From the NCBI RefSeq assembly GCF_014644315.1, contig NZ_BMKL01000001.1, forward strand, positions 372,001-436,000: a stretch of 64,000 nucleotides of DNA, written 5' to 3'. The position numbers were made by a program, and so were the translations under genes. The notes below the pieces were generated by a model that did no database searches, was not told the origin of the DNA, and was given only the letters and a program-made list of their open reading frames with translations. This DNA comes from Tsuneonella deserti. GTDB lineage: Bacteria > Pseudomonadota > Alphaproteobacteria > Sphingomonadales > Sphingomonadaceae. Shown here in pieces: positions 9,902 to 18,493 of this stretch; positions within the stretch are counted from its first letter, which is position 1; each line of letters opens with the position of its first letter.

Positions 9902-10363
9902 TTAGGCCGACATCTTCGCCCTGGGCTTGAAGTTCGCCCGACGTGCATCGCGCGCAGCTGTAAGCTGCGGGTCCAACTCACCAGCGTTCGTTGCGTCGAT
10001 AATCGAGCTGATGATAACTGGCACCTCGGCCAGTCCATCGACAGCGATCGCGTTCATTCCCTTCGCCAGTTCAAGGGGGCGATTGCCGTGACGAAGCTGG
10101 AAAAACATCTTTCCGCTGCCATCGGTGAACCAGCCCTTTCGCACCTGCCGCGGCGCGTCGACGCGGACCTTCTCGCCCGCCTCATTCGTGCGCGTCACCT
10201 TGCGCGTGGCGGTGAACCGCGTTCCCGCGATTTCCGCCTCAGCGAGCGCCTTTTGCTCGTTAAGGTAGCAGAGCAGCTTGTCGCGGAAGCCGAATTCGGA
10301 CGCGCCCGGATTGGCCGGGGCGGCAGCGGCGAGCTTAAGGGTCTTGAGAATGGACACGAGCAT
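9902..10363 (-). CDS. DUF6641-like hypothetical protein
   Basis: This 153-aa protein starts MLVSILKTLKLAAA and carries a basic central part (TNEAGEKVRVDAPRQVRKGWF) that I recognise as resembling DUF6641 proteins found on plasmids and integrative elements. Their function is unknown. The ATG at 10363 is chosen over the longer frame because AGGAG sits directly upstream of it. The Shine-Dalgarno overlaps a perfect hairpin (10368-10388). It is transcribed away from the short-Argonaute genes. No membrane segment or catalytic motif is evident. Confidence 0.7.
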   Translation of the reverse strand: MLVSILKTLKLAAAAPANPGASEFGFRDKLLCYLNEQKALAEAEIAGTRFTATRKVTRTNEAGEKVRVDAPRQVRKGWFTDGSGKMFFQLRHGNRPLELAKGMNAIAVDGLAEVPVIISSIIDATNAGELDPQLTAARDARRANFKPRAKMSA

Positions 10364-10388
10364 TTCTCCTTGTCGGTTGCTGACAAGG
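10364..10388 (-). promoter_or_regulatory. Hairpin overlapping the ribosome site of the DUF6641 gene
   Basis: In the minus-strand mRNA, CCTTGTC (10388-10382) pairs with GACAAGG (10374-10368) over a 7-base loop. The 3' arm provides the first bases of AAGGAG, which lies right before the ATG at 10363. Folding would therefore hide the ribosome site. This is seen in sequence; a regulatory role is inference. Confidence 0.5.
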
Positions 10389-10651
10389 AAATCGGTAATG
10401 CCGCGCATGCAGAGAGCGACCGAAGACTTCCATCCAAACTGGCCCGGCTGTCGTTGAACGCTGGTCAACAAGAGCAGACCGTCGAGCCGAGTGCCTGGTC
10501 GATTGCCGTGCGGGGTTTGTTCACTCGATCATCAGATCGGGACAAATCCGCAAGTTGTCCACCGTCACTCACGATTTCCCCGCCTTAGGGCCGGGGATCA
10601 CCCTAGCTTGGAACCAAGCACGAACATATGCTCATCACTGAAGAGGCGGGC

Positions 10652-12001
10652 ATGAAGAAGATTGGACGTAGCGACATCATCGGCCAGCGAGGAATGGCAC
10701 ACATCGAGGGTGTCGTGCTCTCGATGGGCTTCATGTTTTATCCAACGGGCGGCGTCGAGGCTGGCATCGATGGTTTTGTCGAACTGAGAGACGTTGAAAC
10801 CAGCGAAGTCGGCAACCTCTTGATCCAAGTTCAAGGGAAGGCGACGGAGAAGGACCGGCTTCCCGGCGAGACGGACGAAACCTTCGATTGGCCCTGCTCG
10901 GACGCGGATATAGCGTACTGGACCCAAGGCACTGCGCCGGTACTCCTAGTGGTAGTGCATCTGAAGAGTGGCAAGGCCTACTGGAAGTCGCTCAACGAAT
11001 GGTTCGCTGATCCGGAGCGCGCAAAGAGCCGTAAGGTCGAGTTCCACAAGAAGACGGACGAGTTCACGGCGGATGCAAAGGCTGCCGTTACGGGGGTGGC
11101 GCTATCGATGCGCCCCGGCGCATCTAGCCCGAGTGTCCGGATCCACGAGCAGGTGCTTATTAATCTCGTCAGCGTAGGCTTCGCCTCCAGCCTGTATTGG
11201 GCGCCGACGCAGCACTCGTCGGATAAGTCATTCGGCGCTGCACTGCGAGAGCTAGATCCGCGCGCAGGGTCCGAATGGATCGTACGATCGAAGTCGGTTC
11301 TGTCCTTCCACGACTTGGACCAGTGGCCTTGGAACAAGCTCTGCGAAGCGGAAGCCATGGAGGAGTTCGATGTTGATGAGTGGTCCGACAGCGGTGACGA
11401 GGATCGGCAGCGGGACTTCGTGGCTCTGCTCAATCGCGCCATCGGTGAGTTCGTAAGACCTGACCTATATCGCGACCGCGATACGGGCGTGTTCTATTTC
11501 CGAAAGCCCCGCGATCGAGACACTCTGAACTTCGCGTATCGGAGCCTACAGAATACGACCACCCGCCGAGTAGTGGGCCGATACGGTAAGCGGAAGGCAG
11601 ATCCGACGCAGGCCGCTTACTACCGTCATTCTGCCTTTCAGCACCGGTTCGTGCGATTGGGTGGACAATGGTTTGCCGAGGTGACGCCTACCTATCATTT
11701 CACGCGCAACGGCAAGGATGAGGACGCCTGGGCAGGCGAGCATCTCAAGAAGATCAAAGAACTCGAGAACAACGCCGCAGTGATGGGGCAGTTCGTGATG
11801 TGGCGCGACTTCCTCGTCACGCATGGCGCGGGCGACTTGTTAGACGAGCAGTATCCATTCGTTTCGTTCGCTGAGGTGGACCCCTTGGAGCTTGACGTTG
11901 GGGTCCCCGATGATCTCTGGAAGTCGCAAGAGACCGATCCATCGTCTCCGCTCTTCGAATTTGGTCTTTCGGACGAGAAGAGTGCGGAGGCGGCGGAGTG
12001 A
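10652..12001 (+). CDS. DREN/DUF4365-APAZ effector of a short prokaryotic Argonaute system (SPARDA-like)
   Basis: This 449-aa protein has two parts. Residues 1-150 resemble the DUF4365 PD-(D/E)XK-type nuclease fold (EAGIDGFVEL with D40, then IQVQGK with Q61 and K63). Residues from about 160 to the end look like APAZ, the Argonaute-associated domain, with the conserved block YRHSAFQHRF…FAEVTPTYHFTR at about 324-352. In SPARDA systems the DREN-APAZ protein forms a heterodimer with a short pAgo and becomes an indiscriminate nuclease when the guide finds target DNA, stopping or killing the infected cell. The ATG at 10652 (GAGG upstream) is preferred to the ATG at 10628. It overlaps the pAgo gene by 4 bp (GTGA). 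Confidence 0.85.
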   Translation: MKKIGRSDIIGQRGMAHIEGVVLSMGFMFYPTGGVEAGIDGFVELRDVETSEVGNLLIQVQGKATEKDRLPGETDETFDWPCSDADIAYWTQGTAPVLLVVVHLKSGKAYWKSLNEWFADPERAKSRKVEFHKKTDEFTADAKAAVTGVALSMRPGASSPSVRIHEQVLINLVSVGFASSLYWAPTQHSSDKSFGAALRELDPRAGSEWIVRSKSVLSFHDLDQWPWNKLCEAEAMEEFDVDEWSDSGDEDRQRDFVALLNRAIGEFVRPDLYRDRDTGVFYFRKPRDRDTLNFAYRSLQNTTTRRVVGRYGKRKADPTQAAYYRHSAFQHRFVRLGGQWFAEVTPTYHFTRNGKDEDAWAGEHLKKIKELENNAAVMGQFVMWRDFLVTHGAGDLLDEQYPFVSFAEVDPLELDVGVPDDLWKSQETDPSSPLFEFGLSDEKSAEAAE

Positions 12002-13458
12002 AACTAACCCACCTTAAGGAGCCTCCGCTCGAGTTCGGCGGCGCATTCCGTCACCCCGATATCCGTTTTGGTCTAATGGACCACGGCCCTTTTGACGTCG
12101 GCATGGAAGGAGCGCCTAAGCGCATTAAGCTGGGCATTGTCGGCAGCGCGGAGACGGTGGAGGGAACGGCCCGCTGGGTGGAGCAATGTGCGACTGGTTT
12201 TCCGTCGAAGGAAAGTCGCCAGCCGAATCTATTCCCCCCATTCCCGGGCACAGGATTTGAAGAGACATTCCGGTGCGAGTTCGTCACTCCTGACGAACTC
12301 CAGTCTGTGTTGCCGCCTAAGGAAATCGCACGGCTCGTTGCAATACCCGGGCAACACGAAATGACGCGCGCAGTCGTACAGGCCATTGCCGACGAGATTG
12401 GGGTTCTGGCCGAGCGAACGACAAGGCCAGACGTAGTCTTGGTCGCACTGCCAATCGAGATTATCGAACGCACTTACAACGCGCGAGACGTGGCCGGCGG
12501 GGCAGAGGCGGATGAGGCCGCGGTGGCAACAACCGGCGCCGATCTAGATCTCCGGGCCATGCTAAAGGCCGCCTGCATGCGTCTTCGGCTACCGATCCAG
12601 CTTCTGTGGCCGACAACTTTCGATGCAAGCTATAAGATTCCGCGCAAACTCAAGGAGGCCAGCGACAGACGGACGCAGGACCCTGCGACAATCGCATGGA
12701 ATTTGCTTACCGCGACATACTACAAGGCGGGCGGCTTGCCTTGGCGGCTTGCTCGTGACGCGAGGCAGCTACGCACCTCATTTGTCGGGCTAAGCTTCTA
12801 CCGGTCCATCGACGGCGAGCACATCCACACCAGCACCGCGCAAATGTTTGACGAACGCGGAGAGGGGCTCATCCTACGGGGTGGCCGCATGGTGGAGAGC
12901 GAAGAGGACCGGAAGCCGCACCTGACGGCGGAAGATGCATATTTGCTCCTACGCGATTCACTGGGAGTTTTCCGCGGACAGCACGGTCACTACCCAGCCC
13001 GTGTGGTCCTGCATAAGACTTCGCGGTTCGACCGGAACGAGCTCCACGGCTTTCACAAGGCAATAGACGAGCGTGACATCGACTACGCCGACTTCGTGTG
13101 GATCCAGAAGTCTATGACCCGGCTATACCGCACTGGCGTGTATCCTCCTCTCCGAGGCAGCCTCTTGCGCTTCGATAAGGATCAGGCGCTTCTCTACACG
13201 CGAGGGAGCGTCGAATTCTTCCGCACCTATCCAGGTATGTACGTGCCCCGACCGCTGATGCTTCGTTGTCAGGCGTTGGGTCAGCCTCTCCAGCACATCG
13301 CGGAGGAGACGCTTGCTCTCACCAAGATGAACTGGAACAACACTCAGTTCGACAATGGCCTGCCGATCACTATCGCCGCGGCGAAGCATGTCGGCGAGGT
13401 GTTGAAATACGTCGGAGAAGAGCAGGAGATTGCTCCAAGGTACAGCTTCTACATGTAG
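11998..13458 (+). CDS. Short prokaryotic Argonaute (MID-PIWI), catalytically inactive
   Basis: This 486-aa protein carries the MID and PIWI lobes only, with no N or PAZ domain. Recognisable blocks are a central helix motif (AWNLLTATYYKAGGLPWRL, about 233-251), RVVLHKTSRF (335-344), and the C-terminal TKMNWNNTQFDNGLPITIA (about 442-460) typical of PIWI folds. Where nuclease-active Argonautes have the first catalytic Asp, this protein has FVGLSFYRS (262-270), so the DEDX tetrad is broken and cleavage must come from the partner. The start is the GTG in a GTGA overlap with the DREN-APAZ stop, implying coupled translation. It probably binds a guide and reports invading plasmid or phage DNA. Confidence 0.9.
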   Translation: MKLTHLKEPPLEFGGAFRHPDIRFGLMDHGPFDVGMEGAPKRIKLGIVGSAETVEGTARWVEQCATGFPSKESRQPNLFPPFPGTGFEETFRCEFVTPDELQSVLPPKEIARLVAIPGQHEMTRAVVQAIADEIGVLAERTTRPDVVLVALPIEIIERTYNARDVAGGAEADEAAVATTGADLDLRAMLKAACMRLRLPIQLLWPTTFDASYKIPRKLKEASDRRTQDPATIAWNLLTATYYKAGGLPWRLARDARQLRTSFVGLSFYRSIDGEHIHTSTAQMFDERGEGLILRGGRMVESEEDRKPHLTAEDAYLLLRDSLGVFRGQHGHYPARVVLHKTSRFDRNELHGFHKAIDERDIDYADFVWIQKSMTRLYRTGVYPPLRGSLLRFDKDQALLYTRGSVEFFRTYPGMYVPRPLMLRCQALGQPLQHIAEETLALTKMNWNNTQFDNGLPITIAAAKHVGEVLKYVGEEQEIAPRYSFYM

Positions 13459-13621
13459 CCAATTTCTTGGCCCAGCCTCAATGTCATAAAACGTTTCGTT
13501 CGCGCATCCATCCACGCGCACTTGAACGACGCAAATGGCTGCAAACCAATTACAAGGTCCACAACTTTTCAGCATCAGCTAGCGCGGTTCGCCGCGTGTC
13601 GGTTCTGCCCGACAACGGCAG

Positions 13622-14065
13622 CTAGTTTCCCTGGAAATTGGCAAACTTGACGTTGATGTAGAGTTTGCCTTCAATTTCCGAATTCGGTCGAATTGTGAAG
13701 CTCGCATCGTAGCGATACGACCGACCGGACGGAATGTCAGCGCCGAGCGTGTCCTCATCTTGTGCAAGGAAATAGCAGCTATCCCAACCGGCCGTGTGGG
13801 TGTTGTGTCCGGCTGGGCAGTCAAAGCCCTCAACAACGACGTCGAAGTCGCTGACGTCCCTGTCGCTGTGGTTTGTGATCAATGCTGCAACGGTTATGGA
13901 GGGAACGGAACCCCGCCAGTTGAGGTCGCTTATCTCCATATCGCTAGCCGAAATGTCTTCTTCCCACAGGTTTCGCCAAAGGGCCATAACACCCATCACC
14001 AGCGCAAACATGAGCAGCACGGCGCCCACGAGGATCGTCTTCAACAGCTTTGCGAACTCGTCCAT
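13622..14065 (-). CDS. Single-pass membrane protein of unknown function
   Basis: The 147-aa protein has one strong hydrophobic segment (residues about 9-30, ILVGAVLLMFALVMGVMAL) after a short charged N-terminus. A soluble domain rich in beta-strand-like stretches follows (PSITVAALITNHSDRDVSDFD; SYRYDASFTIRP). That pattern resembles FxLYD/LEA-like domains that flank membrane anchors. It is convergent with the Argonaute operon (gap 163 bp) and might be unrelated cargo. I do not recognise a family with certainty. Confidence 0.65.
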   Translation of the reverse strand: MDEFAKLLKTILVGAVLLMFALVMGVMALWRNLWEEDISASDMEISDLNWRGSVPSITVAALITNHSDRDVSDFDVVVEGFDCPAGHNTHTAGWDSCYFLAQDEDTLGADIPSGRSYRYDASFTIRPNSEIEGKLYINVKFANFQGN

Positions 14066-14155
14066 TGTTGCCCCCGACTACTTTCAGGAAGCGTGGCCCA
14101 AGTCCTTAATCCCTCAACATAAATATCGGGCAACCTCAACTACCAGGAGATCGGC

Positions 14156-14272
14156 ATGCCAGTGCTTGCCTTTTGTCACCCCCGCAGACTCACCAAGCGC
14201 GAAATCGCGGAGCATGTCGAGCGCATTATGGTCGCGCTCCGCCGCATGACAGCGGAGCGGGCCGAAAAATAA
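14156..14272 (+). CDS. Possible 38-aa protein
   Basis: A short frame starts at the ATG at 14156 with AGGAG seven bases upstream. It encodes MPVLAFCHPRRLTKREIAEH and 18 further residues, strongly basic and probably helical, ending at TAA 14270-14272. It lies between two minus-strand genes on the opposite strand. The good ribosome site and helical character support it, but the length makes chance possible. Confidence 0.4.
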   Translation: MPVLAFCHPRRLTKREIAEHVERIMVALRRMTAERAEK

Positions 14273-14328
14273 TTCTTCCGCCGGGACCGCAGATTGTGGC
14301 CCATAATCCGGTCTGAACCTACCCGCAT

Positions 14329-15480
14329 TTACGCGGCGAGCCTGACGCTGCCTTTGTGGGTTGGCCCCTTTGGTTTTGTCTGCGTCACCGGGTTTAGCGA
14401 GATTGTTAGGTCGCTGTCGTCAACCAAGACGATAACCGCTTCCGGAGTACAATCGTCCGCCCATACAAGAATCGCTACGCAATCCGGCAAGACTGGTTGC
14501 CTTATACCGTAGCAATCCCGGGCGCTATAGAGGGGCGACATGACATAGCGCTTGTCGGACGCGCTGTTTGAGCGGCTTTGAGCGCGCATCGTCTTGCCGA
14601 TGGTTGCCTCAAACTGGCAAAGCCACTCGTTGGAGAATGTCGTTCTCATCTTATCTTCAGAGGTATCGGCAGTATTGAATACCAAGCTGTAGCGCTCGCC
14701 GTCGAACTCAAGAACGGCGCTTGGTGGTCGTTGGGGATCGTTTCGGAAGTAACTCACGACGGCGCGATTTGAGCTGGGTCGCCGAGCGGACTTGTCATGA
14801 GATTTGTTCCCCATGTCCGATGTGGATGGGAGCACATCATTCGCAGGAGCCGACGGCATGGCGATGTTCATGGGGTCGATCGCCCCAGAGGGGCAGGTCA
14901 TGTCAGCTCCATGATTACGTTTCGTTCCGTTTCGTTTCGTTAGGCTCCGTGAACCCGCAGATTCCGCGGCTTCCAGCGCCGTTTCTGCAGGAAGTGTGTA
15001 GGAACTGGGCAGCATTGATGCAGAACCGTCATCAAAAGTGCGCAGCATTTCATTGAGAATGCGCTCTAGGTCGACGACGCGCGCCTTCAGGGCAGCAACC
15101 TCATCCATCAAATCCTGCTCAATTCCAGCGTCGACGCCGCGAGAGCTTGCAGCGCCAGCATGCTGAGCGAGCAGATCGCGCGCTGCCGGCATCTGGGTGC
15201 GCGTGAGCTTTATCGGTCCTTGCCAGTCAAAGTCCGTCTTGCCGAGACGGATGCGGATGTTGTCGATGAAAACGGCACGTTGCTTCTCGCTTAGGGCGTT
15301 GCCTTTCACCAGTGTCCCGAGGCAAGTGAGCATGATCCGCCGGGTGGTCTGGTCATTCCGTCCAGACCGATCACCGTCGAAAAGTCCATCCAGAATGCGG
15401 GACGCGTAAGTAATCCAACGGGGACTGTACCCGCTGGGGCTCTTTTTTTGTGTTTCGTTTTTCGTCTGTCTCGTAGCCAT
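14329..15480 (-). CDS. Hypothetical protein with basic N-terminus and coiled-coil centre
   Basis: I do not recognise this 383-aa protein. The N-terminus is basic (MATRQTKNETQKK), followed by a helical region that could bind DNA or RNA. A short coiled coil (MDEVAALKARVVDLERILNE) lies near residue 130. A low-complexity Ser/Asn-rich linker containing repeated KRNG units (TTTCG repeats at 14919-14942 on the plus strand) comes next, and then a compact C-terminal domain. The ATG at 15480 has GGAG seven bases upstream and is preferred to a TTG at 15492. The 5' leader contains a strong terminator-like hairpin and one of two putative small RNAs. Confidence 0.7.
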   Translation of the reverse strand: MATRQTKNETQKKSPSGYSPRWITYASRILDGLFDGDRSGRNDQTTRRIMLTCLGTLVKGNALSEKQRAVFIDNIRIRLGKTDFDWQGPIKLTRTQMPAARDLLAQHAGAASSRGVDAGIEQDLMDEVAALKARVVDLERILNEMLRTFDDGSASMLPSSYTLPAETALEAAESAGSRSLTKRNGTKRNHGADMTCPSGAIDPMNIAMPSAPANDVLPSTSDMGNKSHDKSARRPSSNRAVVSYFRNDPQRPPSAVLEFDGERYSLVFNTADTSEDKMRTTFSNEWLCQFEATIGKTMRAQSRSNSASDKRYVMSPLYSARDCYGIRQPVLPDCVAILVWADDCTPEAVIVLVDDSDLTISLNPVTQTKPKGPTHKGSVRLAA

Positions 15481-15490
15481 GAATATCTCC

Positions 15491-15605
15491 AAAGGAAAAC
15501 CCGCTATGCAGGCTCGAATTGCATAGCGGGTTTAATTGTAACCTCTGGATTGAAGCTTCGAGTCCCGCTGCCAAAGCGGCAGTATCGAGCCCCACAGCTT
15601 CAATA
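15491..15605 (-). ncRNA. Putative small RNA / leader 1 with intrinsic terminator
   Basis: Reading leftwards, TATAAATAG (15614-15606) gives a -10-like box. It is followed at once by a 9-bp stem ATTGAAGCT/AGCTTCAAT (15604-15596 with 15557-15549) enclosing CTGCC-GCTTT-GGCAG. Next comes a 14-bp perfect hairpin AAACCCGCTATGCA/TGCATAGCGGGTTT (15533-15520 with 15510-15497) ending in TTTT. The RNA would be about 110 nt and end just before the ribosome site of the 383-aa gene. It is either a free small RNA or an attenuator leader. No clear -35 box is visible. Confidence 0.55.
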
Positions 15606-15671
15606 CTATTTATAGCGAGTCTTCCCCAGCTGCGTCACTATTCAAGTGCTGGCCGGACAGAGAAGGGGGGC

Positions 15672-15771
15672 GCAAAATAACCCGCTAGGTGTGCGTGCCT
15701 AGCGGGTCACCTGCTGCTAACATTGCGGTGACAGCCCCGCGCCAAGCGCAGCTTCGGAGCAGTTTCCACGC
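15672..15771 (-). ncRNA. Putative small RNA 2 with intrinsic terminator
   Basis: Organised like RNA 1. The same -10-like TATAAATAG (15782-15774) is followed by a GGAGC/GCTCC hairpin, a GCGC-TTG-GCGC element, a 6-bp stem GTCACC/GGTGAC, and a terminator hairpin ACCCGCTAGG/CCTAGCGGGT (15680-15689 with 15698-15707) with TTATTTT after it. Both RNAs end in a hairpin that begins CCCGCTA. The two units lie about 70 bases apart in tandem and point the same way, which suggests duplication of one RNA gene. Confidence 0.55.
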
Positions 15772-15897
15772 TCCTATTTATAATGAGACTTGATTGGGCT
15801 TGCAGTGTGATCGTCGCCGCCATGTTCGTCGGCCCAAGGTGGAGGGGCCGGCGTCACTTCGCGGAAGACCGCTCGCGACAGTGCCGAAGGTAGGTGT

Positions 15898-15943
15898 ATG
15901 AACGCAGGGAATAGGTGCGCCCCGCATTGAATTTGACGACGTG
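15898..15943 (+). promoter_or_regulatory. Shared upstream block, copy 1 (before acyl-CoA ligase)
   Basis: The order ATGAACGCAGG, GAATAGG, CCGCA, TTGAATTTGAC matches a block before the TonB receptor (21961-22005) and in part one before the CoA-transferase gene (25271-25306). It is probably a common promoter/operator of the catabolic module. The rest of 15783-16068 shows no gene I can support. Confidence 0.5.
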
Positions 15944-16068
15944 ACGCTTCTGACCAACTGTACTACCTCAAGACAACCCCAAAGTTTGCATGAGGAGAGG
16001 GCGATGTCGGCTCGCCGCGCAACACAACTGTTCTTTTGCTTGCGAACAGTACCCGCGGAGCAGGAGTG

Positions 16069-17613
16069 ATGGAGGTCCGCACGCAGTTAAGGCGTGCCGC
16101 CTCTTATTTCTCGTCAGAGACGGCGCTTGTTCACGGCGATCGGCGTCTCACTTTCGCCGAGGCTTGGTCGCGTGGTGTCCGGCTTGCGAACGCGTTGGCT
16201 GATCGGGGGCTCATGCCCGGCGACCGCATTGCGACCCTTGAAACGAACTCGATCGAAGCGGTCGATATTCTTCTCGCCTCCGCAATCGGGAATTTCGTTC
16301 GCGTGCCACTCTATGCGCGCAACCGACGTGAATCTCACGAGCATATGATCAAGAGCACGGGCTGTAAGTTAGCCCTCGTAGATAGGTTGCTTGGTAGCGA
16401 AATAGAGGGGCTTGACGCGGAAATCGGATCGCTCAGACGCATCATCGTCCGCGACGACGGGTATGAAGGCTGGCTCGCATCGGCATCCGAAATTGATCCG
16501 GACCCCGCCGTTTCGCCTGACGATTACTGCGTCATCCGTCATACGGGCGGCACGACGGGCAAGCCGAAAGGCGTGGCTTATCGGCATCGTGCTTGGATGG
16601 CCATCTGTGCGGCATTTTTCGAACTAGGCCCTAACGTGAATCGCGGGGATGCTATCCTGCACGTCGGACCGTTGTCTCACGCGTCAGGGTTCATGTTCCT
16701 ACCGGGATGGTACAGTGGCGCGCGGAATGTGATGGTCGATAGCTTCGATCCAGGATCATTTCTCGATATTCTCGCGCGAGAAGAGATAACCCACGGATTC
16801 GTCGCCCCGACCATCCTTAATGCTGTCGTCCACCATGAAGGCGCCAGCCGCCGTAGCTTTCCGAAACTGAAGTACCTGCTGTCCGCCTCCGCCCCGATTT
16901 CGGAATCAACCCTGCGCAAATCAGCGGATCTGTTCGGAGAGCATGTCCTGCATTCAGCCTACGGGCAGACGGAAATTCTTCCTGTCGCAGGAATGGGTCC
17001 CGACGCTTGGTTCTCGACGCTCGATGGCTCCAGCCCCATCAGTGCAGTGGGACGGCCAATGCCCCTGGTCGATGTAGAGATCCGTGATGAAGCCGGTACA
17101 GTTCTCGGGCCTGGCGAACCGGGCGAAATCGTAGCGCGCTACGAAGGTGTCCAGATGGATGGCTTCTGGGACGATCCGGAAGAAACTGCACGTCGAATGG
17201 TTGATGGGTGGATAAAGACCGGCGATATAGGAACACTCGACGCTAACGGGTTACTATACTTGCTGGACCGAAGCAATGACATGATCGTGTCGGGTGGCTT
17301 CAATATCTACCCTAATGAAATCGAAAACGTGATTGCGGAACATCCGCATGTGATCGAAGTGGCAGTATTTGGAATTCCGCACAAGAAATGGGGAGAAACT
17401 CCCCTTGCGATGGTGCGGCTTACGCAGGATGCCACTGTTACCGAGGCTGACATCATTGAATTGGTGCGCACCCGTCTGGGCTCCACCAAAAAGCCAAGTC
17501 GTGTTGAGTTCACGCTCGATCCGTTGCCACTAAGTAACGTCGGCAAAGTGCTGCGCTCGAAGTTGCGCGAACCATATTGGGCAGGGCATGACCATCGCGT
17601 CGCAGGCGCATGA
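16069..17613 (+). CDS. AMP-dependent acyl-CoA ligase
   Basis: This 514-aa ANL-superfamily enzyme activates a carboxylic acid to its acyl-CoA using ATP. The P-loop-like A3 motif HTGGTTGKPKG lies near residue 168. The A5 motif SAYGQTE, the A8 hinge region (WIKTGDIGTLD) and the C-terminal A10 PLSNVGKVLR with the catalytic Lys are all present. The substrate cannot be read from sequence. Its operon with enoyl-CoA hydratase, thiolase and acyl-CoA dehydrogenase suggests a lipid-like acid. The start is the ATG at 16069 with AGGAG two bases before it; the frame extends further upstream without support. It is the first gene of the catabolic module. Confidence 0.88.
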   Translation: MEVRTQLRRAASYFSSETALVHGDRRLTFAEAWSRGVRLANALADRGLMPGDRIATLETNSIEAVDILLASAIGNFVRVPLYARNRRESHEHMIKSTGCKLALVDRLLGSEIEGLDAEIGSLRRIIVRDDGYEGWLASASEIDPDPAVSPDDYCVIRHTGGTTGKPKGVAYRHRAWMAICAAFFELGPNVNRGDAILHVGPLSHASGFMFLPGWYSGARNVMVDSFDPGSFLDILAREEITHGFVAPTILNAVVHHEGASRRSFPKLKYLLSASAPISESTLRKSADLFGEHVLHSAYGQTEILPVAGMGPDAWFSTLDGSSPISAVGRPMPLVDVEIRDEAGTVLGPGEPGEIVARYEGVQMDGFWDDPEETARRMVDGWIKTGDIGTLDANGLLYLLDRSNDMIVSGGFNIYPNEIENVIAEHPHVIEVAVFGIPHKKWGETPLAMVRLTQDATVTEADIIELVRTRLGSTKKPSRVEFTLDPLPLSNVGKVLRSKLREPYWAGHDHRVAGA

Positions 17614-17661
17614 GTCGCCCTGTTTATCCTCAAGAATGCGGTCCTCGTCTGGAAACTAAAT

Positions 17662-18456
17662 ATGCCGTATGAAAATATTCTGGTCGATCAGCGGGGGGCT
17701 GCGCGCTGGATAACGCTTAACCGGCCCCTTTCACTTAATAGCCTCTCGTTGGCACTCGCGGAAGATCTCCACCACGCCTTTGCGGCCGCCGAAACCGATG
17801 AGGCGGTCCGCGCATGTGTTATTACCGGCGCGGGGCGGGCGTTCTGCGCTGGCGCTGATCTTGTAGCAGTCAGTAACGGGGTGGGCGACGGAGCTCTGGC
17901 CGGAAATCTGAACGAATTTCTTTCGCGGCTTGGCGAAACCTTGAATCGCATCGAAGCATCACGGCTGCCCGTCATCGCGGCCGTAAATGGGCTCGCCGTG
18001 GCGGGAGGGCTCGAACTCGTGCTCTGCTGCGACCTGGTAGTGGCGGTGCGCACTGCAAACTTCGGCGATGCCCACGCGAACTACGGGTTGCTCCCGGGTG
18101 GTGGTGGTTCGGTCCGCCTTCCAAGGAAAATCGGTGTGCCGCGAGCAGCCTATCTCATGTTGACCGGGAAAACAGTTTCATCGGCAGACATGAAGGACGC
18201 CGGTCTCGTTGCGGAACTTACCGAGCCTGACGAACTCGAGCCTCGCGCACAAGCCTTGGCAGAGATGCTTGCTGAAAAAAGTAGGCCGGGGCTCGCATAT
18301 ATAAAGGAAATGATCCGTGCAGGGCAGGACATGTCAGCAGAAGAAGGTCTCCGTAGCGAACTCGAGACTATGAACGCCTACGCCTCCTCGACGGACCTAT
18401 TTGAAGGTCTCAGCGCTTTCCGTGAAAAACGGAAGCCCCGCTTTCTTGATCGGTAA
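17662..18456 (+). CDS. Enoyl-CoA hydratase/isomerase family protein
   Basis: This 264-aa crotonase-fold protein has the oxyanion-hole motifs GAGRAFCAGADL and NGLAVAGGLELVLCCDL, and usual family length. It should hydrate a trans-2-enoyl-CoA in beta-oxidation, or act as a related isomerase. The second catalytic Glu position carries YGLLPGGGGSVRLP, as in many hydratases of unclear specificity. It follows the ligase gene after 48 bp and precedes the thiolase gene. Confidence 0.88.
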   Translation: MPYENILVDQRGAARWITLNRPLSLNSLSLALAEDLHHAFAAAETDEAVRACVITGAGRAFCAGADLVAVSNGVGDGALAGNLNEFLSRLGETLNRIEASRLPVIAAVNGLAVAGGLELVLCCDLVVAVRTANFGDAHANYGLLPGGGGSVRLPRKIGVPRAAYLMLTGKTVSSADMKDAGLVAELTEPDELEPRAQALAEMLAEKSRPGLAYIKEMIRAGQDMSAEEGLRSELETMNAYASSTDLFEGLSAFREKRKPRFLDR

Positions 18457-18493
18457 GGTCGAGCGCTGCACCAATGAAAGAACGGAACATGAA

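Noticed and set aside
15491..15782. Retron-type msr/msd RNA
   Set aside because: No reverse transcriptase gene is present nearby; the neighbouring 383-aa protein has no RT motifs.
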